From Acidobacteriaceae bacterium (lineage in GTDB: Bacteria > Acidobacteriota > Terriglobia > Bryobacterales > Bryobacteraceae), in assembly GCA_019240405.1 (NCBI GenBank), contig JAFAYL010000027.1, positions 1 through 64,000 on the forward strand: a DNA stretch of 64,000 nt. Direction: 5' to 3'. The notes beneath the pieces are model-generated. The model searched no databases. It was not told the DNA's origin and worked only from the letters and a program-made list of their open reading frames with translations. The translations under genes and the position numbers were made by a program. Positions 1-8,374 of this stretch are shown in pieces; position 1 is the first letter of the stretch, and each line of letters starts with the position of its first letter.

Positions 1-505
1 GCGCTCTTCCAGCAACGTATTCCATCGCAATGAACGTTACGCCGTTTTCTTCCCCGACTTCGTAAATCGTGCAGATGTGCGGATGGTTCAGTTGCGACGC
101 AGAGCGCGCTTCGTCAAGCAGCCGCTTACGACCTTGCAGGTCATCCCCAACGGCGGGATGCAGAATCTTTATCGCAACGTCACGGTGGAGGCGTTCATCG
201 TATGCACGATAAACCTCGCCCATGCCTCCTGCGCCGAGCAGAGAAACGATTTGATAGGGGCCAAGTTTTGTGCCGGCAGCAAAAGGCATTGATGAGTCCA
301 TGGTGCCCCAATGCCCGGAGTGCTGATGAATTGCGGGACGCTCGAGAAAGCCGTCCGCTCCCTCGTAAGAAACGAGTAACGAATCGATATGACGCCGCAG
401 CTCGGGTTCAAGACCCGCCTGGTCGAGATAGCGCGGGCGTTCTTCAGGAGGGATTTGCAGAACCGCATCCAGGATGTCACGAATTTGATGCCAAGTCGCC
501 GCCAT
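1..505 (-). CDS. Serine/threonine protein kinase, N-terminal part (runs off the window)
   Basis: Reading the minus strand from ATG at 505 gives 168 codons open to the window edge. Residues 1-60 form the short helical preamble usual before acidobacterial kinase domains. The kinase fold follows: a glycine-rich loop GAGGMGEV at about 91-98, the ATP-binding lysine in AIKIL at about 113, and the hinge region MEYVAGR at the edge. The catalytic loop and any C-terminal sensor domain are outside the window. The start overlaps the 3' end of the upstream sigma gene by 29 bp, so the two are probably translated together. An inner ATG at 301 would cut off the preamble and is less likely. By family it phosphorylates Ser/Thr on proteins. 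Its partner is probably the adjacent sigma factor or the pathway that sigma factor controls, which is inference. Confidence 0.85.
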   Translation of the reverse strand, partial: MAATWHQIRDILDAVLQIPPEERPRYLDQAGLEPELRRHIDSLLVSYEGADGFLERPAIHQHSGHWGTMDSSMPFAAGTKLGPYQIVSLLGAGGMGEVYRAYDERLHRDVAIKILHPAVGDDLQGRKRLLDEARSASQLNHPHICTIYEVGEENGVTFIAMEYVAGRA

Positions 506-1088
506 CCGCCACTTCACCTCGCTTCTTGGGTCTCAGTTCGTGATACAGCCAAGCTCTTGCTCCAGCCCATTGGCGCTGCACGGTGGCCGGTGAAATACCA
601 AGAACAAGTGCGCTCTCCTCGTTAGAAAGTCCGCCAAAAAATCGCAGCTCCACGATTTGGCTTCGCTGCGGATCGACGCTGGAAAGGCGCTGAAGGGCCT
701 CATCCAGGGCCAGCAGATCCACATCGCGTTGCGGAGATGCCGCCAGGCCCTCGTCTAATTCCACGCGCGTGCCGCCTGCGCCTCGTTTTCGAGTGAGCTG
801 AGCCTTGGCATGATCCACCAGAATCCGACGCATCATTTGCGCAGCAATTCCAAAGAAGTGAGCCCGGCTATTCCACTGCACGTGCTGATCAATCAGCCGC
901 AGGAAGGCTTCATGAACCAAGGCTGTGCTTTGGAGAGTTGCGCCGGGGCGCTCTCGCCGCATGTAGAAGCGCGCCAGGCGGCGGAGTTCGTTATACACCA
1001 GCGGAGCCAGCGTTTCCAGAGCATTCTCGTCTCCCTCGCTCCAAGCCAGTAGAAGCTGCGTGACATGGTGGGACTCAGGTTGGCGCAA
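477..1088 (-). CDS. ECF-type RNA polymerase sigma factor (TIGR02999-like)
   Basis: This 203-residue protein should direct RNA polymerase to a specific promoter set. Region 2 is seen from about residue 30 to 100, with the typical words [19 protein letters not shown] and [17 protein letters not shown]. Region 4 is at about 135-190, with a helix-turn-helix in [21 protein letters not shown]. The pattern matches the acidobacterial/planctomycete group of ECF sigma factors that sit beside Ser/Thr kinases and lack a classical anti-sigma gene. The kinase gene overlaps its 3' end by 29 bp, so kinase-linked control is likely but inferred. A second pair with the same architecture lies at the other end of the window (58,699-61,870). 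Confidence 0.9.
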   Translation of the reverse strand: MRQPESHHVTQLLLAWSEGDENALETLAPLVYNELRRLARFYMRRERPGATLQSTALVHEAFLRLIDQHVQWNSRAHFFGIAAQMMRRILVDHAKAQLTRKRGAGGTRVELDEGLAASPQRDVDLLALDEALQRLSSVDPQRSQIVELRFFGGLSNEESALVLGISPATVQRQWAGARAWLYHELRPKKRGEVADGGDLASNS

Positions 1089-1396
1089 AACAAACCCTCC
1101 CGCCGGCCAATATCACGATGAACCCAGGCACACGATCTGTTGCCGGAATGGTATAGCGTTCGTTTTCGAAAGTCAAACGCGACAGCGGGGAGCCCTTCGG
1201 CTCAGCAACCGGCGGGAACTGCTGCCGTGCCATACGAAAAAACACTTTCAACTTGTGATCAGGTTTTCCGCTAATTCTCGCGTTCCAAGGTACGGAACGA
1301 TGCAGCAAGGATCGGAAAAACATGTGCAACGACAGATTTGCATTCTTTGGCCGAGACACCTGCATTATCCAAAAGCCCACCATTAGGAGAAAAACC
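1089..1396. other. Divergent intergenic region
   Basis: This 308-bp stretch lies between the divergent sigma gene and the exported protein gene. I see no convincing gene, RNA or strong repeat in it. An upstream in-frame ATG at 1322 exists, but the ATG at 1397 has the better ribosome binding site and signal peptide. The region probably holds promoters for both sides; no clear -35/-10 pair could be assigned. Confidence 0.4.
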
Positions 1397-2245
1397 ATGT
1401 TTAATTCCTTGATCAGAAAGTTCAGATTTACTAGTGTTGCAGCAGTCTTTTCGGTGCTGCCGCTGTGTTTACCCGTCGTGGGGCAGATACCTGGCCCGGC
1501 GGTTCCTCAGCTAACCGATGCGCAAGCGCAGGCGTTGCTTCAGATCAGCCAGTCCGGTGTGCAGCTAACGTCCGAGCAAACCCAGATGTTGGCGCAATAT
1601 GTGTTGCGAAAGAGCCAGTCTGCGGCCCCGCAGCAAGGTGCTCCAACGGCGGGTGCGTCAGTCGCGGCCACGCCTGCGGCAGCGCTCGCCGACAAAAAGA
1701 TGGGCGTCGTGCGCATTGGAATTGTGATGCCCAAAATGCAGCTAGGACAGGGACCCCAAGACCCCTCTGCCGGCGAGCCGATGCGTAACATTCTTGCCCA
1801 GTATCTGACAGGTCCTTCGATTGAGGTCACATCGATTGGCGCTCTCTTACCGCAGCAGATTGAAGCGGAAGCCACCGCGAACCGATGCGATTATCTGGTC
1901 TATAGCAGCCTCACGCAGAAGAAGAGTGGCGGAGGGCTTGGCTTCCTCAAAGGCGCCAGCGGCATGGCCGGTATGATTCCGATGCTGGGAGGCGCGAGTG
2001 CAGCTATGGGGGCCGTCACTGCCGCTGCCACTGCGGCGACTGCCGCCCAGCAGGCAGCCTCGCTATCGAGCGGAATCAGAGCGAAGAGCGAAGTTGTCGT
2101 GGCGTTTCACGTGAAGGCCGCCGGCAGTTCATCGCCGGTGCTCAGCAAGAGCATCAGCGCCAAAGCGACGGCCGACGGAGAAGATATCATCTCGCCTCTC
2201 ATCGAGCAGGAAGCAACGGCGATCATGGCTCAAGTACGTAAGTAA
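1397..2245 (+). CDS. Exported protein of unknown function
   Basis: The ATG at 1397 is preceded by AGGAGA with a suitable gap, and the protein (282 aa) then begins with a basic segment and a hydrophobic core, a signal peptide ending near PVVGQ at about residue 30. An Ala/Gln-rich linker follows, with a DAQAQALLQ/TSEQTQMLAQ pair at about 40-65. A compact domain spans about 105-190 (KMGVVRIGIVMPK through CDYLVYSSLTQK). A Gly/Ala-rich segment at 195-235 could insert into or lie on a membrane. A beta-rich end (SEVVVAFHVKAAG) closes the protein. I recognise no enzyme motif. The layout resembles periplasmic or outer-membrane accessory proteins of acidobacteria, but no function can be given. Confidence 0.75.
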   Translation: MFNSLIRKFRFTSVAAVFSVLPLCLPVVGQIPGPAVPQLTDAQAQALLQISQSGVQLTSEQTQMLAQYVLRKSQSAAPQQGAPTAGASVAATPAAALADKKMGVVRIGIVMPKMQLGQGPQDPSAGEPMRNILAQYLTGPSIEVTSIGALLPQQIEAEATANRCDYLVYSSLTQKKSGGGLGFLKGASGMAGMIPMLGGASAAMGAVTAAATAATAAQQAASLSSGIRAKSEVVVAFHVKAAGSSSPVLSKSISAKATADGEDIISPLIEQEATAIMAQVRK

Positions 2246-2329
2246 GATGTTGTCCAGCAAGCGGGCGGTGTGACGCATTACCTGTGGAGCTGCATGCACG
2301 GCGCGATGGTTTGATCAATGCAGTGCGGT

Positions 2330-2418
2330 CCGCTGCTACCGGCTCTTCAAGTCCGAGGTTCGCGTCGCGAATAAGCTCGGATCACTTTCCGCGCCGTGAG
2401 AGAAGGAAGCTTAGACAT
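2330..2418 (-). pseudogene. hicA-like toxin remnant with internal deletion
   Basis: An ATG at 2418, two bases past the hicB-like stop, begins MSKLPSLTARKVIRA, which matches the usual start of HicA mRNA-interferase toxins. The frame then closes at 2347. From about position 2386 another frame reads ELIRDANLGLEEPV, which resembles the usual HicA C-terminus. The middle of the domain, with the catalytic histidine region, is missing, as if about 40 codons were deleted across the junction. The call rests on remembered family patterns in short stretches. Confidence 0.5.
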
Positions 2419-2419
2419 T

Positions 2420-2672
2420 CTAAGCGGGAATAGTGATTGGAACGGTCACTCGGCCCTGGAAGGACGGGCCCTCAACGGAATAGCTCTTTGTGAGCCGACA
2501 AGCTCTCGATATAGAGCGCGATCGCCTCCCTAACATTGCGCTCCGTTTCTTCCAATGTCTCCCCTTGGGTGTGGCATCCAGGAAGAGAGGGAACGAATGC
2601 CACGAAGCCTCCTTGGGAGTCCTGTTCATAGAAAACCGAATAGGAGAATGTTTGAGGACCAGCCCTTTTCAT
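2420..2672 (-). pseudogene. hicB-like antitoxin, frameshifted
   Basis: The frame from 2672 reads as a HicB-type antitoxin: YSVFYEQDSQGGFVAFVPSLPGCHTQGETLEETERN, then REAIALYIESLSAHKE. It stops at 2472. One base out of register, the sequence continues as SVEGPSFQGRVTVPI and ends at 2420, which is the tail expected for this family. A single-base change near position 2480 would restore one protein of about 83 residues. With the damaged hicA-like gene directly downstream, the pair looks like a dead toxin-antitoxin module. HicB antitoxins normally neutralise HicA and repress their own operon. Confidence 0.6.
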
Positions 2673-2929
2673 GGATCAATTCTAAACGTTCGCATTCGTT
2701 GTGACTACGGTCACATGAACCCGGAGTTTCGCAGCCGTTTACGGGGCCAAATCCTCCGTTCGCATCAGTGCGACTGACCGTGATAACAGCAGTGTCAGCT
2801 CGCGGCAGGCGTCATCAAGAGAGGCGAGGGTTGGGCGTGCTCTGGCGGTGCGGTTCGAATCGACGCTAGGGTGCTTTGGATGACACGCGCAACCTACTGA
2901 AACAATGAGGCCGTTTTTCGGAAAAGTAA

Positions 2930-2960
2930 TGGCTCCCCGACATGGATTCGAACCACGATT
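2930..2960 (-). repeat. 31-bp copy of the tRNA-Gln 3' end (att-like site)
   Basis: These 31 bases are identical to 11,284-11,314, the 3' end of the intact tRNA-Gln gene: the CCA, the discriminator base, the 3' acceptor strand, the whole T arm and three bases of the variable loop. No other part of a tRNA follows. A duplicated T-arm-to-CCA block is the usual footprint of a tyrosine-recombinase element integrating into a tRNA gene. Confidence 0.85.
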
Positions 2961-2977
2961 AAGCTAAGCCTTTGATA

Positions 2978-2994
2978 ATCAGTAACGTACTGAT
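2978..2994. repeat. Perfect inverted repeat next to the tRNA fragment
   Basis: ATCAGTA and TACTGAT face each other across a 3-bp spacer, 17 bp inside the 31-bp block. No T-run follows, so it is more likely a protein-binding site, for example for a recombination accessory factor, than a terminator. Confidence 0.45.
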
Positions 2995-3038
2995 TTCAAA
3001 ACTGTCCAGATCTCAGGAATTGGCAGGAAATTGGGTCA

Positions 3039-3060
3039 TTCGTACATGGTTCGTACATGG
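3039..3060 (+). repeat. Tandem 11-bp repeat TTCGTACATGG
   Basis: Two perfect adjacent copies (3039-3049 and 3050-3060) lie 79 bp inside the element end. A copy with one mismatch is at 11,234-11,244, inside the opposite end. This is the arrangement expected of arm-type integrase binding sites; function is inferred. Confidence 0.5.
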
Positions 3061-3152
3061 CGGGCCAAACTGGCCATGAGGGTATAAAGCGGACGAGCAC
3101 TTACTTCCGCAACTGCAAGCGGAAAATCTGCATCGTGGTTCAGCCATATGCA

Positions 3153-6100
3153 TCACTGCTCTGATTCATACTTAACAATAACTTTTATCCCACCTCCAGC
3201 AATTGGAACAACGGTAATGTCCGTAATAGTAACTCCAGGCTCAGTGGTTGTCACCGAGTAGCTGGCCGCACTTCCATCTGAATACGTCACACTAATGTCC
3301 GCACTGGTACCTCCCTGACCCATCACTGTTACAGTACTGTCGACACGCGGCGCTTGATCGGTGAGAACAGCAAAGGAGCCTGCGTAACTGCCCGCGAAGC
3401 TGCCTCGGGAGAATGTGCTCTCGATGTCTTGTTTCAGGTGGCCCATGGAGGCCAACGTGGCCACTTGTATCGCCGCAATTCCCCCAACAACTCCAACCCC
3501 GGCACCAAGAGCCGGGGCCCCCCCCATCGCAGCGGCAATGGTGGCACCTACCTGGGGTAGACCTACCTGGGTGAAAGCATATAAGGTTGCTGATGGCAGC
3601 AGCCCGGCTCGATATAGTCCTGTTAAGTACCAGCCCCCGGAGTAAAACAAAGAGCGAGATGGAGTCCAGTCGGGAAAAGACAACTGGCCAAGCGGGTCTG
3701 TCGCGTTGACGGGGTCGTTCTCCACATACGCATAAAGATTCAATGACTGGGGATTAAGCGGCCGAACCGCGCCCATTTCCGCTGGATCCGCGGTGATGAA
3801 CCGTGTTGCGGAATCATAGTAACGGTTTACGGCGTAATCGAGACCGCTGAAAGGACCACGGTCATAAGATGTGAACAGCGGATTGAGTGTGCTCGAGGAT
3901 TCGCTAGGAAGAAGCGTGCCAAACGGCAGTGTCACCTGTGTAGTGGCGCTCACCGTAGAGTCATCCGTGATGAGCTTAACTCCCAAGCGATCTGGGTGAT
4001 AGTAGCGGGTGAGGGTTCCAGAGCCAGTCGGTTGAAGCGCAGCCAAAACGCGGTTTCCCAAGTATATCGAGCTCTTGGACCATAGAAGCTTGCCGCCCGC
4101 GATGGGAGTGTGATACTCCCCAATCGCATTGTCACCATCCCATGAGTAATAGGTGCTACGTCCAGACGCGCTAGGGCTGTTGGCGATCAGTCGGTGACCG
4201 TCTGCGGCATAGGAGTAGGATTCGACGATTGCCCCCGCATCCGTCAAAACCGCCGCGAGGCGATTCGCCGCGTCGTAGCGATATCGCAGCCAACTTCCGT
4301 CTTCGCGCTGCAACCGTGTTACGTTCCCAGCTGCATCGTACAAAAAACCCGGAGTCGAAATGTGGTTCGTTGCAGGGTTATAGCGAACCAGTGGCAGTCC
4401 GTCCAACGGAATCGCAGAGCCATTGGCCGCTACGCCGTTTACGCTCGTACTCGTGCGGTTGCCATACCGATCGTATTCGTATGACATCCGCCAGTAAGGA
4501 GGATCCTGCACCGTGACGAGGCGTTCGAGAGCGTCGTAACTGTACGAGCGCTGATGTCTCGTATCGAGACTGTCGATGAGGCTTGTCAACTGCCCGGTTG
4601 CACCGGCTATGTTATTGCCGACGTATCCATATGCAAGGTTCAAAAGATCAATATTGCCCCGCCTCACCGTTTGTCCGCTGAGGCGTCCGGTCAGCGGATC
4701 ATAGGAGAAAGCGTCCGTGGTCGATTGGGGATTTCCCTCAGCAAAGACGAGTGAGGCCACTTGGCCGGTCGCGTCATAACTGATTTGGGATGCGACCGGT
4801 ACGCCGTCCAGCTTCATCGCCGTCACGATATTTCCGATACCGACGCTATCGGAAACAACTCTTCTGGCCAGCTTCTGTGTTCCGTACTCGGTCGGATAGG
4901 TTCGACCAATAATTCGGTCAAGGCTGTCATAACTGTAGTCGAGAACCAGGGGCTGTCCTGCGCTACAGGTCGAGGTGTTCGAAGTCAGCCTACCTTCTCC
5001 GTCGTAGCCATAATCCTGCTCGCACCAGGTCGGATTGCCAGATTGCGGCATGTGGATTGCTGTGGGCCGCCGGATGTCCCCCGTGCTCACATAATCCAGC
5101 ATCACATTGGGTATCGCTACGATAGGATTGGCCGTGTCCCAAGCACCGCTGAGGTCGTACGTGATCCCCTGCAAACGATCGAGCGGATCATTGTTGTACA
5201 GGAACGCGGTCTTCACGCCCCGCGCATCTGTGTGAGAGATCAAATTTGATCGCTCGTCGTACGCGAAGAGATCGCTCCACACTCCGCCCGATGTCACGTG
5301 ATGACCGTGAGCGTCAAAGCTCCGATTTTTCTCGGGCAGATACTCGGCTGTCAGATTCCCGAGCCCGTCATACTGAAACTGCCGCGCCTGCTCGCCTTGC
5401 ATAACTTGTAGTAGGCGCCCGAGAGCATCGAACGAGTAGCGCGTCAACATATTACCCGGCGCAGCTACCGTGCCGTTCCCTTTCGGGTTAGGCTCGACCA
5501 CTTCCGCAAGATTGCCCAGGCCGTCCAGGCGAGACCACCTTTCCCGTCCCCAGGAGTCCGTCGAGCGAATAGTTTCGCCTGGCGATCCTGTTGCGGAACT
5601 GGGCTGCAACGGATCGTCATAAGAGGTTACAAACTGGTTTCCGTCGGCCGTTTGCCGTGTTATTACTCTCCCCAGTCCGTCGTAGGTGATTGAAGTCCAA
5701 GCGGGTTGTGATGAATTGACGCGATAGGGCAGGGATTTCCGTGCGACTCGGCCTCTTGCGTCGTACTCCGAGTCCACTGCGTTCCAGACGTTGCCGTCGG
5801 CTAGTGAAGAGACTCTCACCGGCAGATGCAGCCCGTTCATTTTGGTAATGGTTTGCGTTGCGAGCGCCGGCGGAGTCCCAGCAGCATAAACAGTATCCGT
5901 AGTCGTTCGATTTGCATCGTCGTAAGACAGAATCTCGGTGGCGTTTGTTGGCCACGTCGTGCCGATTCGACGCAGAGACGGCTCGTCGTAATTGAACTTC
6001 GTCGTACGGCCGTTTGCGTCGGTGGAAGAGGTCAAGAGCCCGGTGCTGTAGTCGTAGGTGAACGCCTGCGATATCGAACATTTCGTCGCGCACGCGAATC

Positions 6101-8147
6101 GCGACGCAAGTACAGCTGCCTCCGGATAGCCATAATCGGTCTTTTGCGTATACGCAAAAGTTGCCTGACTTGGGTTGCGAATTGAAGTTACGAGGTTGCC
6201 CGCAATATCGTAACGGCGATCTTCAGCAAGTCCTGCAGCTGGAAGATCGCCGGGATTTGTGACGTGGAGAATTTGCGTGATGTTTCCACGGAAGTCGGTA
6301 CTTTTGTCGTATGCGGGATTGCGGGGATCAAACACGTCCAAGTGATTTGTGATGGAAGGCGTTTCAGCCAATGGCTGGCCATCATAGTTGTAACCGGTTT
6401 CCGCCAGTGCAACGTCATTTCGTCCGACAATATCGATTATGCCGGGCAGATTGAAGATATGTCTCGCATCGTAGCCCGAGGCCTGTACGTAGGCGACGCG
6501 CGTCGTTCTGAGGACTGTCTTCCCATCGTAATCTAGTTCTTGGACTCTTGTGACCTGATTGTGGTGGGGTCCGTATGTGAATACCGTACTTGTGGTCTGG
6601 CCTAAGACATTAGTCTTTTGGATCATCTGGACCCGTGGGGACTGGTAGTCGCCTAACTCGTAGGTCGTCTGAATCTGAGTGAGAACGGCGGGAGTGCCGC
6701 CGTCCATGAGCTCGTCGTAGACCAGTCCATTCGTGAATGTTGTGGGGTCCGTGTCGGTATAGGTATAGTGCCTGGCTCCATCGGGATAGGTCACCGTCAG
6801 AAGCTGAAACAGCGGGAACTGTTGCAGCGAATAACTCGTCACCGCCGGCGGAGTGTTCATTCCAGCCCAGGATTCGGTCATTGTTGTGTAACTGGGAGCT
6901 TCCGATAGTGCCGGTGCGCCATTGGTTACGCTGGGATAGTTGTACACAGACTCGTAGGTCATTGTTCCAGGCGAAATTGTTCCCTGGTCGCCATCGGATG
7001 ATCCCGGTTGAAAGGTCATCGCGCAACGCTGGCTGACTTTGGTGATCATTCCGTAAGAAGAGTAGGAATCGAACCAATAGCCACAGCTATCACCGGGAAA
7101 GTAGATCGCATCGATACCATAGAAATCTCCACGACGGACAATTCCACCGCCGCCAACAAACGCATAGGCGAGTAATTGGTGAGCATAGTGGAGGCGAACC
7201 CGAGTCCGAGAATGACCGCCAATTCCCGGTGCAGAAATTGAGGTGAGGCGCGCGTCGGGCAAATCGGAGTCGTAGTGGAAGGTGGTCACACGATTGAGCG
7301 TATCGGTTATTGAAGCGATCCTTGGCCCAAAAGCCTTCGACTCGACCTTGTCTGCGTATTCGATAGAGATATAGTTTCCATTTGGGTCCGTAATGCGTGT
7401 GGGGAACAACGAGCTGCCGCTTGGGTCAGTCGTGCCATAGTCCGCAGTCGTACCGTATGGATAATAGACGCGCCCGGATTTCAGAAATTGATCCTGGACC
7501 TCGTCGAAGACGTACGTAACATGGCAATCCAACAGGGTTCCGTCATTGGCCTTCCCGTCCAAAATCCAAAGGCTCTGAGCAGCGTCAAATCGCGCGTTCC
7601 CAACACACAAATGGCGTGTTGCATCCGCGTCCTGGATGATGAACGCGGACGAGCCGGCAGCGTAGATCTGGCCGAACCCGAGCGACCAGCCAGGGGCCGG
7701 CCAATCGTGGTCGTGATCGAAAACGAAATTTTTGGAGTTGGTCTGTTGCCAGAGCAAAGAGTTGTAGAACAGCGTGAGCGAAAGCGGTATTCCGCGCCCC
7801 GGAAGCTCGTGGAGCGGAACGTTCAGAAGATAATTACCGTTTCCAGTTCCTGAGTCGGCATCTAAGTTTTGAAGTCTACTTTTGTTCAGAACGGCTCTGT
7901 GCACGTCGCGGCCGCGCCTATTGTCCATACGCATCGCATTGCGATATTCCCGAGCGCGCCATCCGGGACCCGTCTCTGGCGGCTCGCGAAGCCCTGCGCC
8001 GCTTCTGGCCACGCCGCGATGCGCATCGACTGATGAGAGTGCCGAGGCGCTCAGAAATTGCAGCGTAAAGACGAAGAGCAACGATAGAGCTGCCCAGCGG
8101 ACCGTCGGCAGTCGCTTTGCATACCGTTGAGGAGCATCTAAAACCAT
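3153..8147 (-). CDS. RHS/YD-repeat giant protein with variable C-terminal region
   Basis: About 1,664 residues. A hydrophobic segment near the start (WAALSLLFVFTLQFLSAS) suggests export. The middle is built of many YD repeats of the form YDxxGRL and YDAAGNV, the modules that form the RHS shell around a C-terminal cargo. The core end is clear: YDSATRFITADP, then NLYAYVENDPVNATDPLG. After it come about 177 residues (3153-3686) unlike the core, with a glycine/alanine hydrophobic stretch (VGATIAAAMGGAPALGAGVGVV) and a beta-rich end. In polymorphic toxin systems this position holds the toxin, but I recognise no nuclease or other toxin motif, and no immunity gene follows on the same strand. The start is uncertain: ATG at 8147 has GGCGAG upstream; TTG at 8162 is in frame. 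It sits inside the putative tRNA-Gln element. Confidence 0.85.
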   Translation of the reverse strand: MVLDAPQRYAKRLPTVRWAALSLLFVFTLQFLSASALSSVDAHRGVARSGAGLREPPETGPGWRAREYRNAMRMDNRRGRDVHRAVLNKSRLQNLDADSGTGNGNYLLNVPLHELPGRGIPLSLTLFYNSLLWQQTNSKNFVFDHDHDWPAPGWSLGFGQIYAAGSSAFIIQDADATRHLCVGNARFDAAQSLWILDGKANDGTLLDCHVTYVFDEVQDQFLKSGRVYYPYGTTADYGTTDPSGSSLFPTRITDPNGNYISIEYADKVESKAFGPRIASITDTLNRVTTFHYDSDLPDARLTSISAPGIGGHSRTRVRLHYAHQLLAYAFVGGGGIVRRGDFYGIDAIYFPGDSCGYWFDSYSSYGMITKVSQRCAMTFQPGSSDGDQGTISPGTMTYESVYNYPSVTNGAPALSEAPSYTTMTESWAGMNTPPAVTSYSLQQFPLFQLLTVTYPDGARHYTYTDTDPTTFTNGLVYDELMDGGTPAVLTQIQTTYELGDYQSPRVQMIQKTNVLGQTTSTVFTYGPHHNQVTRVQELDYDGKTVLRTTRVAYVQASGYDARHIFNLPGIIDIVGRNDVALAETGYNYDGQPLAETPSITNHLDVFDPRNPAYDKSTDFRGNITQILHVTNPGDLPAAGLAEDRRYDIAGNLVTSIRNPSQATFAYTQKTDYGYPEAAVLASRFACATKCSISQAFTYDYSTGLLTSSTDANGRTTKFNYDEPSLRRIGTTWPTNATEILSYDDANRTTTDTVYAAGTPPALATQTITKMNGLHLPVRVSSLADGNVWNAVDSEYDARGRVARKSLPYRVNSSQPAWTSITYDGLGRVITRQTADGNQFVTSYDDPLQPSSATGSPGETIRSTDSWGRERWSRLDGLGNLAEVVEPNPKGNGTVAAPGNMLTRYSFDALGRLLQVMQGEQARQFQYDGLGNLTAEYLPEKNRSFDAHGHHVTSGGVWSDLFAYDERSNLISHTDARGVKTAFLYNNDPLDRLQGITYDLSGAWDTANPIVAIPNVMLDYVSTGDIRRPTAIHMPQSGNPTWCEQDYGYDGEGRLTSNTSTCSAGQPLVLDYSYDSLDRIIGRTYPTEYGTQKLARRVVSDSVGIGNIVTAMKLDGVPVASQISYDATGQVASLVFAEGNPQSTTDAFSYDPLTGRLSGQTVRRGNIDLLNLAYGYVGNNIAGATGQLTSLIDSLDTRHQRSYSYDALERLVTVQDPPYWRMSYEYDRYGNRTSTSVNGVAANGSAIPLDGLPLVRYNPATNHISTPGFLYDAAGNVTRLQREDGSWLRYRYDAANRLAAVLTDAGAIVESYSYAADGHRLIANSPSASGRSTYYSWDGDNAIGEYHTPIAGGKLLWSKSSIYLGNRVLAALQPTGSGTLTRYYHPDRLGVKLITDDSTVSATTQVTLPFGTLLPSESSSTLNPLFTSYDRGPFSGLDYAVNRYYDSATRFITADPAEMGAVRPLNPQSLNLYAYVENDPVNATDPLGQLSFPDWTPSRSLFYSGGWYLTGLYRAGLLPSATLYAFTQVGLPQVGATIAAAMGGAPALGAGVGVVGGIAAIQVATLASMGHLKQDIESTFSRGSFAGSYAGSFAVLTDQAPRVDSTVTVMGQGGTSADISVTYSDGSAASYSVTTTEPGVTITDITVVPIAGGGIKVIVKYESEQ

Positions 8148-8374
8148 GGCAATTCTCGCCAAAAGCCTATCGGGGAGGTCATCCTGACTTGTGCCTTTTC
8201 CCGCTTGCGCGAGTCAGATCACTTTTACGCCGTCCGCGCAAGCTGATCAAGAACCCTTGCGGTGGTTTCGGCTGGTTACCGCGCAAGCGACTGATGTTTA
8301 AAGGTTTCCGACTCGTGGTTCCCAGGTGGTTGCCGCGGTGATAAACTGAACTCCACTTAGAGCTTGGTGCCCCG

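Larger units (their letters stand above)
2673..3152. other. Gene-free stretch containing the tRNA fragment and element end
   Basis: No convincing gene is seen. On the minus strand, frame 2739-2929 is open but has no start codon until near its end. On the plus strand a 35-codon frame from 3059 has no recognisable product. The stretch carries the tRNA-Gln 3' fragment (2930-2960), a perfect inverted repeat (2978-2994) and a tandem 11-bp repeat (3039-3060), annotated separately. Confidence 0.5.

Noticed and set aside
2739-2929. Open minus-strand frame next to the left tRNA repeat
   Set aside because: It has no start codon until near its end and no recognisable motif; probably chance or a small remnant.
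3059-3166. 35-codon plus-strand frame as an immunity gene for the RHS protein
   Set aside because: Wrong strand for the usual toxin-immunity order, no family likeness, and it overlaps the RHS 3' end.
4194-8130. Several plus-strand frames of 80-160 codons opposite the RHS gene
   Set aside because: They follow the RHS codon rhythm in antisense, have no ribosome sites and show no family pattern.
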